Shown here piece after piece: positions 1 through 8,066 of a DNA stretch of 42,297 nucleotides. Numbering within the stretch: position 1 is the first letter of the stretch; each line of letters begins with the position of its first letter. The translations under genes and the position numbers were made by a program. This stretch comes from Gemmatimonadota bacterium (lineage in GTDB: Bacteria > Gemmatimonadota > Gemmatimonadetes > Longimicrobiales > Gaopeijiaceae), in the NCBI GenBank assembly GCA_041390125.1, contig JAWKQN010000026.1, positions 1 to 42,297 on the forward strand, written 5' to 3'. The notes under the pieces were generated by a model, which saw only the letters and a program-made list of their open reading frames with translations, made no database searches and had not been told where the DNA came from.

Positions 1-135
1 GTAGGCGTCGGTGAAGCGCCCCTGCGCGATGAGCCGGATGTACTCCGGCACGTTGGTGTGGGCCGGACAGGCCCACTGGCAGTCCACGACCTTGTGGTAG
101 TAGGCCGGGTCGGACAGGACGTCGGTGGGCCGCAT
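1..135 (-). CDS. Fe-S/flavin oxidoreductase, GltD-like N-terminus (partial)
   Basis: Only the first 45 codons are inside the window; the gene continues past the left edge. The visible protein starts MRPTDVLSDPAYYHKVVDC and continues with CQWACPAHTNVPEYIRLIAQ, a Cys-x4-Cys-Pro motif followed by VPEYI and a GRFTDAY helix. This is the pattern of the N-terminal Fer4_20 domain of GltD-like NAD(P)-dependent oxidoreductases (glutamate synthase small subunit, dihydropyrimidine dehydrogenase). In that family this alpha-helical domain binds 4Fe-4S clusters and the FAD and NAD(P) domains follow. The ATG at 135 has a strong Shine-Dalgarno (GGAGGT, complement of 141-146) five bases upstream. Which member of the family it is cannot be told from this fragment. 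It lies downstream of the VWA gene on the same strand with a 145-base gap. Confidence 0.75.
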   Translation of the reverse strand, partial: MRPTDVLSDPAYYHKVVDCQWACPAHTNVPEYIRLIAQGRFTDAY

Positions 136-244
136 GCGTGACCTCCGCAGGTCGTCGCGGTAGAGGCCCGCCGTCCCGGACCTGACACGCCGGTCGGAAG
201 GCCCGGTCTATACTGCGGAGGGGTCGGCGGGCGGGGCAAGGAAG

Positions 245-259
245 GGGGGTGGGTCCCCC
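245..259 (-). terminator. possible weak terminator after the VWA gene
   Basis: On the minus strand, 22 bases past the stop of the VWA gene, GGGGG-ACCCA-CCCCC can fold as a five-base-pair stem, followed by CTTCCTT. The pyrimidine tract is poor in T, so intrinsic termination is only a possibility. Confidence 0.25.
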
Positions 260-280
260 GCCCGAGCCCGCCGTCCGACG

Positions 281-1573
281 CTACCGCACCCGCCGCCCCT
301 TGCCCTTGAGGAAGTCCATCATCAGGTACTGCCCCAGGGTGAGCGTGGTGGTGAAATACGCCTTGCCGCGCGCGATCTGCGAGACCTTCTGGACGAACTG
401 CACCAGGGCCGGGTCGCGGGCCAGCATGAACGTGTTGATCAGGATCCCGGACTTCCGGCAGGCGGCCACCTCGCGGAAGGTGCGCCGGAGGATGTTGGGG
501 TCCAGCCCGCCCGAATTGGTGTAGATGCGGCCGTCCGGCAGCGTGAGCGCGCTGGGCTTCCCGTCCGTGATCATGATGATCTGCCGCATGTCCTTCTTCT
601 GCGCGAGCAGGATGCGGCGTGCCATCTCGAAGCCTTCGGCCGTGTTGGTGTGGAACGGCCCCACCTGGGCGCGCGCGAGCTGCGACAGCGGGATCTCGGT
701 GGCGCGGTCGCCGAACGTGAGCACCCGGAGCGAATCGCCCGGGAACTGCGTGCGGATCAGGTGGGACAGCGCCAGCGCCACCTTCTTGGCCGGCGTGAAG
801 CGGTCCTCCCCGTAGAGCACCATCGAGTGCGAGATGTCGAGCATCAGCACGGTGGCGCAGGACGAGCGCCGCTCCGTCTGCACCACCTGCAGGTCGGAGT
901 AGTCCAGCGGCAGCGGGAAGCCCAGGCCCTCCCGCTGGATGGCGTTCTTGAGCGTGGCCGGGATGTCCAGGTTGAGCGTGTCGCCGAACTCGTACGGGCG
1001 GCTGGCCGCGTCCGCCTCCACGCCCGTGGACAGGTCCGCCGTTTCGTGCTGCCCGGAGTCCGCGCTGCCCACCGCCGACAGCAGGTTCTTGAGCGCACGG
1101 TAGCCCAGGAAGTCCATGCCCTTCCCGGTCAGCTCGAAGTTCACGGACAGCGCGGCTTCGCGCGCTTCGTCGATCCGCTCCTGTCCGGTGACGTCGTAGG
1201 TGGCGCCGGGGAGGCGGGGCTCGCCCTCGCCCAGCGTGATGAAGCCCTCCTCCACCAGGCGCTTGACCAGGTCGTCCAGCATCTCGGCGATCTTCTGGCG
1301 CACGGCCTCGTCGCCTTCGCCTTCCCCCCGCAGCTCCGCCAGCATCTCGGGCGTGAGCTGCCCGCTCTTGAGGAGCGCCTCCAGCAGCGCGCGCTTCAGC
1401 GCGTCCGAGGAGTTGGTGTCCTCGTCTCCCGACCAGCCCCAGTAGGGATGGAAGTGGGGACCGCCGGCGAAGCCGGCGTCGAGAAGGAAGTCGGCCAGAT
1501 GCTCGAGCAGCGACTCCAGGTTGAGCGCGTCGAGCCAGCCGCCCGTGAACTTGCTGTACGTGGTGAAGCGCAT
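281..1573 (-). CDS. VWA (von Willebrand factor A) domain protein
   Basis: About 430 residues, predicted soluble and cytoplasmic. The first 230 residues are helical and charged with no recognised enzyme domain. The C-terminal part is a VWA domain with a complete MIDAS: LDISHS (D246, S248, S250), a TNTAEGFEMA segment supplying the Thr, and MITDGKPSA supplying the distal Asp. VWA proteins of this type (CoxE/BatA-like) work with a MoxR-class AAA+ ATPase in metal insertion or protein remodelling; a candidate partner is encoded at 8067-9524. The frame stays open to an upstream ATG at 1603, but that codon has no ribosome binding site, whereas ATG 1573 (MRFTTYSKF) follows GGAGGA, so the later start was chosen. 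Divergent from mutY with about 97 bases between the starts. The actual substrate is unknown. Confidence 0.85.
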   Translation of the reverse strand: MRFTTYSKFTGGWLDALNLESLLEHLADFLLDAGFAGGPHFHPYWGWSGDEDTNSSDALKRALLEALLKSGQLTPEMLAELRGEGEGDEAVRQKIAEMLDDLVKRLVEEGFITLGEGEPRLPGATYDVTGQERIDEAREAALSVNFELTGKGMDFLGYRALKNLLSAVGSADSGQHETADLSTGVEADAASRPYEFGDTLNLDIPATLKNAIQREGLGFPLPLDYSDLQVVQTERRSSCATVLMLDISHSMVLYGEDRFTPAKKVALALSHLIRTQFPGDSLRVLTFGDRATEIPLSQLARAQVGPFHTNTAEGFEMARRILLAQKKDMRQIIMITDGKPSALTLPDGRIYTNSGGLDPNILRRTFREVAACRKSGILINTFMLARDPALVQFVQKVSQIARGKAYFTTTLTLGQYLMMDFLKGKGRRVR

Positions 1574-1670
1574 GGGTCCTCCGATGAAGCCGTTGCCGAC
1601 CATACCCCGCGGGCGGCGGGTTGCGCCATCGCGCCCTTGGCCGCGTCCGCGCTCCGCCTACCTTGGGGCC

Positions 1671-2717
1671 ATGCCCTCACCCGACCCCGCCGCGCTCCGC
1701 GCGCGCCTCCTGGCGTGGTACGACCGCGCCCGGCGCGACCTGCCCTGGCGACGCACGTCCGATCCGTACCGGGTGTGGGTGTCGGAGGTGATGCTGCAGC
1801 AGACCCGGGTGGAGACGGTCATCCCGTACTACGAGCGCTGGCTGGAGCGCTTCCCCACCGTCTCGGCGCTGGCCACCGCCGACCTGGACGATGTGCTGCC
1901 GCTGTGGAAGGGACTCGGCTACTACTCGCGCGCCCGCAACCTGCACCGGGCCGCACAGGCTGTGTTGGAGCGGCACGGCGGGGAGGTTCCCGCCGAGCCG
2001 GACGCGCTGCGCGCGCTCCCCGGGGTGGGGGCCTACACGGCGGGCGCGGTAGCCAGCATCGCGTTCGGACGGCCCGAGCCGCTGGTGGATGGCAACGTGC
2101 GGCGGGTGCTCTCGCGCTGGTACGACCTGGAGGCACCCGGCGACCGCGAGGTCTGGGCGCTCGCGCGCGACCTGGTGGACCCCGAGCGGCCGGGCGACTT
2201 CAACCAGGCCCTGATGGAACTCGGCGCCACCGTCTGCACGCCGCGCGCGCCCCGGTGTGAGGGCTGCCCGGTGGAAGGGTCCTGCCTGGCCCGGGCCCGT
2301 GGCACGGTCGAGCTGCGCCCCCCGCCCCGGAAGCGCGGGCCCGTCCCCCACGTGCACGTGCTGAGCCTGGTGGTCTGGACGGCCGAGGCGCGCACCCTCC
2401 TGGTGCAACGCCCCGAACGGGGCCTGCTGGCGGGCCTGTGGGAGTTTCCCGCCCGGGAGCTGGCCGGGCCGCCCGATCCGGGCCGCTGCGCCAGCCCGCT
2501 CCCCCCCGTGGAGCACGTCTTCAGCCACCTGAAGGCCACCTACCACCCCCTGCTGATCCGCATGGAGGACCCGCCGGATTCGGCCGAAGCGGCCCTGGAG
2601 CGGGTGGGGGCGGAGGGGGCCCGGCCGCGTTGGGTCACGGTGCCGGAGGCGGAGGTGTTGGCCCTGCCGGTGGCGCAGCAGAAGATCCTGGCGGCGTTGG
2701 TAGGGGTGGAGCGGTAG
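1671..2717 (+). CDS. mutY: A/G-specific adenine glycosylase MutY
   Basis: 348 residues. It removes adenine mispaired with 8-oxoguanine in base-excision repair. Visible hallmarks: catalytic Glu39 in WVSEVMLQQT, the helix-hairpin-helix LPGVGAYTAGA (about 116-126), catalytic Asp140 in LVDGNVRRVL, and the 4Fe-4S loop with Cys189, Cys196, Cys199 and Cys205 (C-x6-C-x2-C-x5-C). The C-terminal part from about residue 225 is the NUDIX-like domain that recognises 8-oxoG (VQRPERGLLAGLWEFP). Length matches bacterial MutY. The ATG at 1671 gives the standard N-terminus; the frame is open 50 codons further upstream, but into the divergently transcribed VWA gene. Confidence 0.96.
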   Translation: MPSPDPAALRARLLAWYDRARRDLPWRRTSDPYRVWVSEVMLQQTRVETVIPYYERWLERFPTVSALATADLDDVLPLWKGLGYYSRARNLHRAAQAVLERHGGEVPAEPDALRALPGVGAYTAGAVASIAFGRPEPLVDGNVRRVLSRWYDLEAPGDREVWALARDLVDPERPGDFNQALMELGATVCTPRAPRCEGCPVEGSCLARARGTVELRPPPRKRGPVPHVHVLSLVVWTAEARTLLVQRPERGLLAGLWEFPARELAGPPDPGRCASPLPPVEHVFSHLKATYHPLLIRMEDPPDSAEAALERVGAEGARPRWVTVPEAEVLALPVAQQKILAALVGVER

Positions 2718-2794
2718 GGGATGACGGAGCGAGGCGAGCCGCAGGCGGTGGCGCAGCGGCAACGTGCCAGGTAGCCCTCGGACGGTCTACAGCG

Positions 2795-3238
2795 ATGGTG
2801 CATAAGACGATGGACGTCGAGAAGCTGCTCGAGCAACTCGCCGACACGGACCACTTCGTGGTGTGTCGCGCACTGAAGACGCTCCGAGCGTTGTCCGCGC
2901 CGAGTGCCGAAGTAGTCGACCGCGTCCTCGCGCTACTCGCGTCCCCCGTGATCGCGGTGGAACAGAACGCCCTCGACACGCTCGCCTCGTTCAGGCATCG
3001 GGCCTTGCACGTCCATTCACGCATCGTCGGTCAGTTGGCGCGGCGCATCGGGGATGGCAGAGGCTGCGACTACAGTTGCTGCGGATACGCAGCCTACTAC
3101 GCGCCCGTCGAACGGTACATCGCGACGCTGCTAGCGATCGCAGACCGCGAACGCATCGAGTGGGCTCTCACCGCGGATGTCGAGTACCTGGAGAAGGAGT
3201 CCATCCACGAAATCCGCTTTCTGGTCGCGGAGTTCTAG
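2795..3238 (+). CDS. small HEAT-repeat-like hypothetical protein
   Basis: 147 residues, alpha-helical throughout. The pattern VEKLLEQLADTDHFVVCRALKT... followed by VVDRVLALLASPVIAVEQNALD looks like two HEAT/armadillo-type helical pairs, which usually form protein-binding scaffolds. An unusual patch GCDYSCCGYAAYY in the middle could hold a structural cysteine cluster. No catalytic motif is seen. The ATG at 2795 has no obvious Shine-Dalgarno; ATG 2810 (MDVEKLLEQ) is an equally possible start. Base composition is noticeably less GC-rich than in the flanking mutY and it stands alone, which suggests later acquisition. Function unknown. Confidence 0.6.
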   Translation: MVHKTMDVEKLLEQLADTDHFVVCRALKTLRALSAPSAEVVDRVLALLASPVIAVEQNALDTLASFRHRALHVHSRIVGQLARRIGDGRGCDYSCCGYAAYYAPVERYIATLLAIADRERIEWALTADVEYLEKESIHEIRFLVAEF

Positions 3239-3350
3239 GCCGCGGAGCCCGGCGTCCGACTGGCGGGATTGTGCCGTCTGCGGAGGATCCGTCAGGGGGC
3301 GGCATGCTCGTTGCTTGATCCGGGGGATCGACCCTCGCTCCCCCAGGCCC

Positions 3351-3926
3351 ATGCTCCGACCCGCCTTCCGCATCACCGCGGTGACCGTCGCCGGGATCGT
3401 GCTGATCCTCTACCTGGACGGGCAGTCCGAGCCCGTGGCGCTGACCCCACACGGGTCGCAAGCCCCTGCCTTCGCCTCCGCCACCGGGGCGGCCGGGTGG
3501 TTCCAGGGGGTCCGCCCGCGCTGCAATGCGGTCGAGGTGGAGACGGCACTCCGGTCCACCCCCGCCCCTTCCGGCTGGGAAGGGCGGGGGTTCGAGGCGG
3601 CCTGTCTGGCCCTGGCGGGGCGCACCGAGGCGGCCCGGACCCGGATCGCCGGGCTGTCGGGAGACGAGCGCTGGCGCGCGGCCGGCATCGTCTTCGATGT
3701 GGGGCACCCGGTGGCGGACGCCGGCGACGACGTCTCGGCCGCGCCGATCATGGAGCTGGTGGTCGAGTTCTGGCCCAACCACTACATGGCGCTCTACCAC
3801 GCGGGTGCTGCGCGCACGGCGCTCGGCGAGGCCGAGGCGGCCCGGCCGCTCCTGGAGGCGTTCCTGCGCGAGTACCCTGGACAGGACGGGTGGACGCGCA
3901 GCGCGGAGCGGATGCTGGAGCGTTGA
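3351..3926 (+). CDS. membrane-anchored hypothetical protein with TPR-like C-terminus
   Basis: 191 residues. An N-terminal hydrophobic helix (about residues 6-21, ITAVTVAGIVLILYL) serves as signal anchor, so the rest is probably periplasmic. The C-terminal 60 residues (WPNHYMALYHAGAARTALGE, then AARPLLEAFLREYPGQDGW) look like one TPR helix pair followed by a partial repeat, as in small envelope TPR proteins. No enzymatic motif. The ATG at 3351 is the start closest to the hydrophobic segment; upstream in-frame sequence shows no protein-like character. Function not recognised. Confidence 0.6.
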   Translation: MLRPAFRITAVTVAGIVLILYLDGQSEPVALTPHGSQAPAFASATGAAGWFQGVRPRCNAVEVETALRSTPAPSGWEGRGFEAACLALAGRTEAARTRIAGLSGDERWRAAGIVFDVGHPVADAGDDVSAAPIMELVVEFWPNHYMALYHAGAARTALGEAEAARPLLEAFLREYPGQDGWTRSAERMLER

Positions 3927-3999
3927 TCCGAGGCGGCGTGATCCCTTCGCGCGGGGATGTCGCATTGGAGGACATCGATCTTCCGCCCTGGAGGGATCC

Positions 4000-4683
4000 A
4001 TGTCCGCGTCGCACCCGCGCTCGCTTCGGCGTTCACCCGCCGCACCCGCTCGCATCCCGTTGCCTCTCGCCGTACTCCTCCTGGCCCCCGTCGTGGCGTG
4101 CGGGGACTCCGGCACCGCACCGCAGACGCCCGATGATCCACCACCCGTCCTGCTGACCGGAGAGGCCGTCGACGGGACGGGCGACGCCTTGGCCGACCCC
4201 GCGCTGACCGTCCTGCCGGACCTCCGTTCCGCTCGCCTGGAGAAGGAGGGGGGCGTGGTTCGGGTGCAGGTCCGATTCGCAGACGGCACCTACGACCCGG
4301 CGCTCCACGTCGTGCTCGTGCTCATCGACACGGACCTCGATCCCACGTCCGGTCTGGCTGGGGATGGGATCGGCAATGACGACACCCTGCTCGGCCCGGA
4401 CCGGGTCCTGTTCCTGGATGCTCGGACGCCCCAGAACTCGTTCGCCCTCTCGTGCGCAGCGCCGACCATCGACGCATGTACGGGGATCGGAGGTGCGATC
4501 GTCAGCGTCACTCCGCTCCCCGGGCAGGGGCTGGACGTGGTCGCGCTGGAGGACCTGGGCGGTCCGGAGCAGCCGGTGGCCTTCAAGGTCGCCGTCTTCG
4601 CCCTCGAAGGTCTCTCGGAAGAAGGCGACCTCTTCCTGGACTACATGACCGACGTCGGGGACGCCCCGACGCGCGTGCAGTAG
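4000..4683 (+). CDS. secreted lipoprotein of unknown function
   Basis: 227 residues. The N-terminus has an arginine-rich n-region, a hydrophobic stretch (LPLAVLLLAPVV) and a lipobox ending VVAC-GDSG, so it should be a lipid-anchored envelope protein. The mature part contains an Asp-rich loop DTDLDPTSGLAGDGIGNDD that resembles calcium-binding loops of secreted beta-sandwich or thrombospondin-type proteins; this is a resemblance only. Two cysteines in LSCAAPTIDACTG could form a disulfide. The ATG at 4000 is preceded by GGAGGG at 3990-3995. It converges on the DUF1684 gene with four bases between the stop codons. Confidence 0.7.
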   Translation: MSASHPRSLRRSPAAPARIPLPLAVLLLAPVVACGDSGTAPQTPDDPPPVLLTGEAVDGTGDALADPALTVLPDLRSARLEKEGGVVRVQVRFADGTYDPALHVVLVLIDTDLDPTSGLAGDGIGNDDTLLGPDRVLFLDARTPQNSFALSCAAPTIDACTGIGGAIVSVTPLPGQGLDVVALEDLGGPEQPVAFKVAVFALEGLSEEGDLFLDYMTDVGDAPTRVQ

Positions 4684-4687
4684 CGCC

Positions 4688-5635
4688 TCAGTGCTTCCCC
4701 CACACCTTCTCGCCCGCCTCGACCTGCAGCGCCAGCCGGTTCTGCCGCGGGGGCAACGGACACGTGGCGAACTCGGTGAAGACGCAGGGCGGGTTGTACG
4801 CGCGGTTGAAGTCCACCACGGTGCGCCCCTGCGCATCCGGCGCATCCACCCACAGGAAGCGTCCGCCTCCGTAGGTGGAAGCGCCGTTGGTCTCGTCCGC
4901 GAAGGCGGTGAAGAAGTTCACCGTGTCGTCCGAGTCCTTCCACAGATCGAGTCGGAACAGATCTCCGTTCACCTCGAACTCGACCGAGCCGGGAGACGGC
5001 GTTCGTCCGATGGTCCCCAGGATGTTCGGGACCTCGATGGTGTCCGGGGGCTGGTTCCACACGAAGCGCGCCGGCACCCACCATTCGCCGGTGACGGGGA
5101 AGCGCTCGATGCCATCGAACTCCGTACGAATCGGGCTGTCCGCGTCCTGCAGACGGACCGCGAGCCGCTCGTCCCGCTGGATCACGTGCCACTTGAGCGA
5201 GCCGTGCTGCAGATAGACCGGGCCGCCCCCGTCACCGGTGAGCATGGCGAAGGAGACGGGCTCGCTCTCACCGGAGAGGATCTGCACGCCGTCGGCGGCA
5301 TCGAACCGTACGACGGCGCGCTCGGGCCCGCGGGTGAGGGTGAACGTGCCGAGCAGGGGCGGGACGCCGGGTGCGTCGTACACGAACGAGTTGCCCGGCG
5401 CGCTGCCCATCGTGCTCTCACCTTCGGGCAGCCAGAACAACCCCACCAGCGTCAGCCAGCCGTCCCGGGTCGTGAGCTTGGCGATCCGCCCGTCCATGTA
5501 GCGGTCGGCGTTCGCTTGGATGACGGCCCCATCCGGCCGCTCCAGCGGAGCGGGTCCACACGCGGACAGCAGAAGCGGCAGGAGCACCGGGAGCGGTGCG
5601 GCGGAGAGCGGGCCACGCAGCGACGATCGATGCAT
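4688..5635 (-). CDS. DUF1684 lipoprotein
   Basis: 315 residues. Signal peptide with lipobox (LPLLLSAC-GPAP). The conserved DUF1684 segments are visible: DGWLTLVGLFWLPEGES near the mature N-terminus, FVVTGEWWVPAR-like text in the centre (here ERFPVTGEWWVPARFVW), and the C-terminal signature FNRAYNPPCVFTEFATCPLP with two cysteines. DUF1684 proteins are widespread secreted beta-rich proteins of unknown function. Start: ATG 5635 preceded by GGGAGGTT; an upstream ATG at 5674 would place the signal peptide behind 13 extra residues and overlap the upstream gene. It starts only four bases after the TPR gene stops, so the two are almost certainly cotranscribed and translationally coupled. Confidence 0.85.
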   Translation of the reverse strand: MHRSSLRGPLSAAPLPVLLPLLLSACGPAPLERPDGAVIQANADRYMDGRIAKLTTRDGWLTLVGLFWLPEGESTMGSAPGNSFVYDAPGVPPLLGTFTLTRGPERAVVRFDAADGVQILSGESEPVSFAMLTGDGGGPVYLQHGSLKWHVIQRDERLAVRLQDADSPIRTEFDGIERFPVTGEWWVPARFVWNQPPDTIEVPNILGTIGRTPSPGSVEFEVNGDLFRLDLWKDSDDTVNFFTAFADETNGASTYGGGRFLWVDAPDAQGRTVVDFNRAYNPPCVFTEFATCPLPPRQNRLALQVEAGEKVWGKH

Positions 5636-5639
5636 CGGA

Positions 5640-7949
5640 TCAACCTCCCACGCGTTCGAGGCCTCGGCGCGCACGGTCCCGCCAGGGATCGAGGGTGGGG
5701 TCGCCGTCCTGCAAGAGGGTGAGGAAGCGCTGGTAGTGCAAGCGGGCGGCAGCGAGGTCGCCGCGCGCCTCCAGTGCCTCGGCCACGGCCAGGGAGCGCC
5801 GCGTCACCCACGCCAGGTCCGCCCACCGCCGCGTGGACAGGCGCCGCAAGGCGGCGTCATCGGCGACCGATCCTCCAGCCGCGGCCGCATCGTGCGTGAA
5901 GCGGTATGCCTCCAACGGGAACGCGAGCGAGGGCGCGGCCGTCTCCGCGGCGGACAGACCCGCCGCCAGCGCCGCCAGCCCTGCGGCGGTGTCCCCCTCC
6001 GCCAGGGTGACCCATCCCTCCAGCAGCGGCAGCAGGTCCGGGCGCGGCGGGGACGCCGTCCGCAGCTCGGCCAGGGCGGTCCGCGCCCCGGCCACGTTGC
6101 CCGCGGCCACCCGCAGCGCGACGGGAGCGAACGCGGTGGTCACCGGGTCCAACGGAGCGGAGCGTGCGAACCCACCGACGGAGGTGCCGAGAGCGGTCGT
6201 ATCCGCGAATCCGCTCAGCACCAGGCTCTGGCGGGTCAGCGCCGCGAATCCAGGGGCCGTGGGTTCAGCATCGCGCAGCACCTGCTGCGCCTGCTCGATG
6301 CGACCCAGCGCGGCGTAGTAGCCCGCGAAGGCGTTCAGGACGCCGCCGCGCACGTCGGACGGAAGCATCGAGACCGCCTGCTCCATGAACGCGACGACGA
6401 CGTGGGGTTGGCCACTCCCCGCGTTGAGATGCCCGATGGCCATGAACTGCGTCTGGTTCGGGCTCTCCTGGAGCATGCGCGTCATGACGTGCACGACGGT
6501 GTCCGCGGAGCGGCTGGCCGGCGGCCCCCAGAGCGTGCGTCCGGCCGCTGCCAGGAAGGCCAGCTCTCCGACCCGGGCGCGCCCACCCGCCTGATCCAGG
6601 TAGTGGTGGAAGCGCGCGCTGTCTCCCAGCGCCAGGGCCAACTCCGCCGGGTGCACGACCGCGGGGGTCAGGCTCGGATCCAGCTCCAGCACGCGGTCGA
6701 ACGGGGCATACAGCGGTGCGGGGTCCCCCGCCTGGTTCTCCGGGGCGTGGAAGCGCACATCCCCCAGCAGGAACCACCCCTCGGCATCGTCGGGATGACG
6801 CGCCGTCAGCGCCTCGAGCGTGTCGCTCGCTGCGCGGTAGCTGCGCTCCACGAAGTCCTGCGTGGCGCGCACCAGGCTGCGGTCACGGTCGGGCAGCCGC
6901 TCGGAGAGGCGCGCCGCCGCGGCCGCATGCTCGGTGGCCCGGGCCGATCCCAGCTGCTCCTGCCACCCGTACGTGCTGGCCAGACGCAGGTGCGCGAGCG
7001 CGAACGCCGTGTCCTCCTCCAGGGCCGCTTCGAAGCGTACGGTGGCCGAGTCCCACAGCGAGCGGCGATAGAAGGCCTCGCCCGCGAGGAAATGGCGCAC
7101 GGCGCCCGGGGCGGCGGTGGTGACGCTGGCGACGTCGAAGGACGGGAGCGGTGCACGTGAGCGCCACACGTCCCGGAGCAGCGCCAACGAGAGTGAGTCG
7201 ACGAGGGAGAGCAGCGCGGCGGAGGGGCCGTTGACCGAGACGTCGGCCAGGCGTTGACCGTCCACGTTGTCGAGCTGGGCCGCGATGCGCACTTCCTCTC
7301 CGGCCTGGACCACGCTGCCCTGCAGCACCGACCCGGCACCCACCTCGAGCGCGAGCCGGGAAAGGGCGCCGGTCTCCAGCACGGCCTCCTCCGCGTACCG
7401 CTGGAAGGCGGCCAGCACGGTGCGCGGATCGACGGTACGGATGTCGCCGACCTGATCGAGGTTGGTGGACAGCAGGTCCACCATCCCTTCGCCCAGGTCG
7501 CCCACACCCACGCCGGTGACCCGGAACGGCAGCACGGCGATGACGTCCGCGCCCACCGCCACGTTGCCCGCAGACACGCTCTGGGGGCGAAGCCACAGGC
7601 CCGCGCCCGTGATGACCGCGCCCACCAGGAGCAGCGCGCCAGCGAGCCGCACCACGCGCGCGCCCCGGCCCAGCGGCGGGAGGACGGCCCCGTCCGGGAG
7701 GTCCTCCGTGCGCTCGACCCCGCCCCGGTTCACGTCGAAGACCCAGGCGAGGCCCAGCGCCACCGGGAAGCCGATCAGGACGGTCAGCACCGCCGCCCGC
7801 ATCACCCAGCCGGGCGTGCCCAGGGCCGGCAGGACGATGTCCAACCCCTGGAGGACGGCGAAGGCGGCGGCCGCGTAGAAGGCGGCCACCTTGTAGACCC
7901 GGCGGCGTTTCAGCTCGCTCAGGAAGCGGTCCAGATCGCTGCTGCTCAT
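5640..7949 (-). CDS. membrane protein with FlgO-like domain and TPR repeats
   Basis: 769 residues. It opens with FLSELKRRRVYKVAAFYAA, the motif commonly found at the start of adenylate-cyclase/TPR-type membrane proteins, followed by three transmembrane helices (about 20-42, 50-72 and 105-122). A periplasmic alpha/beta domain follows (ADVIAVLPFRVTG... LGEGMVDLLSTNL... GAGSVLQGSVV), which resembles the FlgO/TolB-N-like domain linked to such proteins. The last 450 residues are TPR-like helical pairs, e.g. AGEAFYRRSLWDSATVRFEAAL and EAEGWFLLGDVRF. No cyclase or kinase catalytic domain is present. ATG 7949 has AAGGTG upstream. It heads a two-gene unit with the DUF1684 lipoprotein. Probably an envelope scaffold; exact role unknown. 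Confidence 0.75.
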   Translation of the reverse strand: MSSSDLDRFLSELKRRRVYKVAAFYAAAAFAVLQGLDIVLPALGTPGWVMRAAVLTVLIGFPVALGLAWVFDVNRGGVERTEDLPDGAVLPPLGRGARVVRLAGALLLVGAVITGAGLWLRPQSVSAGNVAVGADVIAVLPFRVTGVGVGDLGEGMVDLLSTNLDQVGDIRTVDPRTVLAAFQRYAEEAVLETGALSRLALEVGAGSVLQGSVVQAGEEVRIAAQLDNVDGQRLADVSVNGPSAALLSLVDSLSLALLRDVWRSRAPLPSFDVASVTTAAPGAVRHFLAGEAFYRRSLWDSATVRFEAALEEDTAFALAHLRLASTYGWQEQLGSARATEHAAAAARLSERLPDRDRSLVRATQDFVERSYRAASDTLEALTARHPDDAEGWFLLGDVRFHAPENQAGDPAPLYAPFDRVLELDPSLTPAVVHPAELALALGDSARFHHYLDQAGGRARVGELAFLAAAGRTLWGPPASRSADTVVHVMTRMLQESPNQTQFMAIGHLNAGSGQPHVVVAFMEQAVSMLPSDVRGGVLNAFAGYYAALGRIEQAQQVLRDAEPTAPGFAALTRQSLVLSGFADTTALGTSVGGFARSAPLDPVTTAFAPVALRVAAGNVAGARTALAELRTASPPRPDLLPLLEGWVTLAEGDTAAGLAALAAGLSAAETAAPSLAFPLEAYRFTHDAAAAGGSVADDAALRRLSTRRWADLAWVTRRSLAVAEALEARGDLAAARLHYQRFLTLLQDGDPTLDPWRDRARRGLERVGG

Positions 7950-8066
7950 GGGGGCACCTTACCGGCGGCCGGCCCCGGGCCGCCAGAGCGCGCGGCGGCC
8001 CGGGCCGAGCCTGCGATCAGACCCGCGGAGCGCGCGGACCGTGGCGCGAGGAGGGATCGCTGCCCC

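Noticed and set aside
209..214. TATACT, a good -10 hexamer match on the + strand (TATAGA on the - strand)
   Set aside because: No matching -35 element at proper spacing on either strand, and no gene starts downstream on the + strand.
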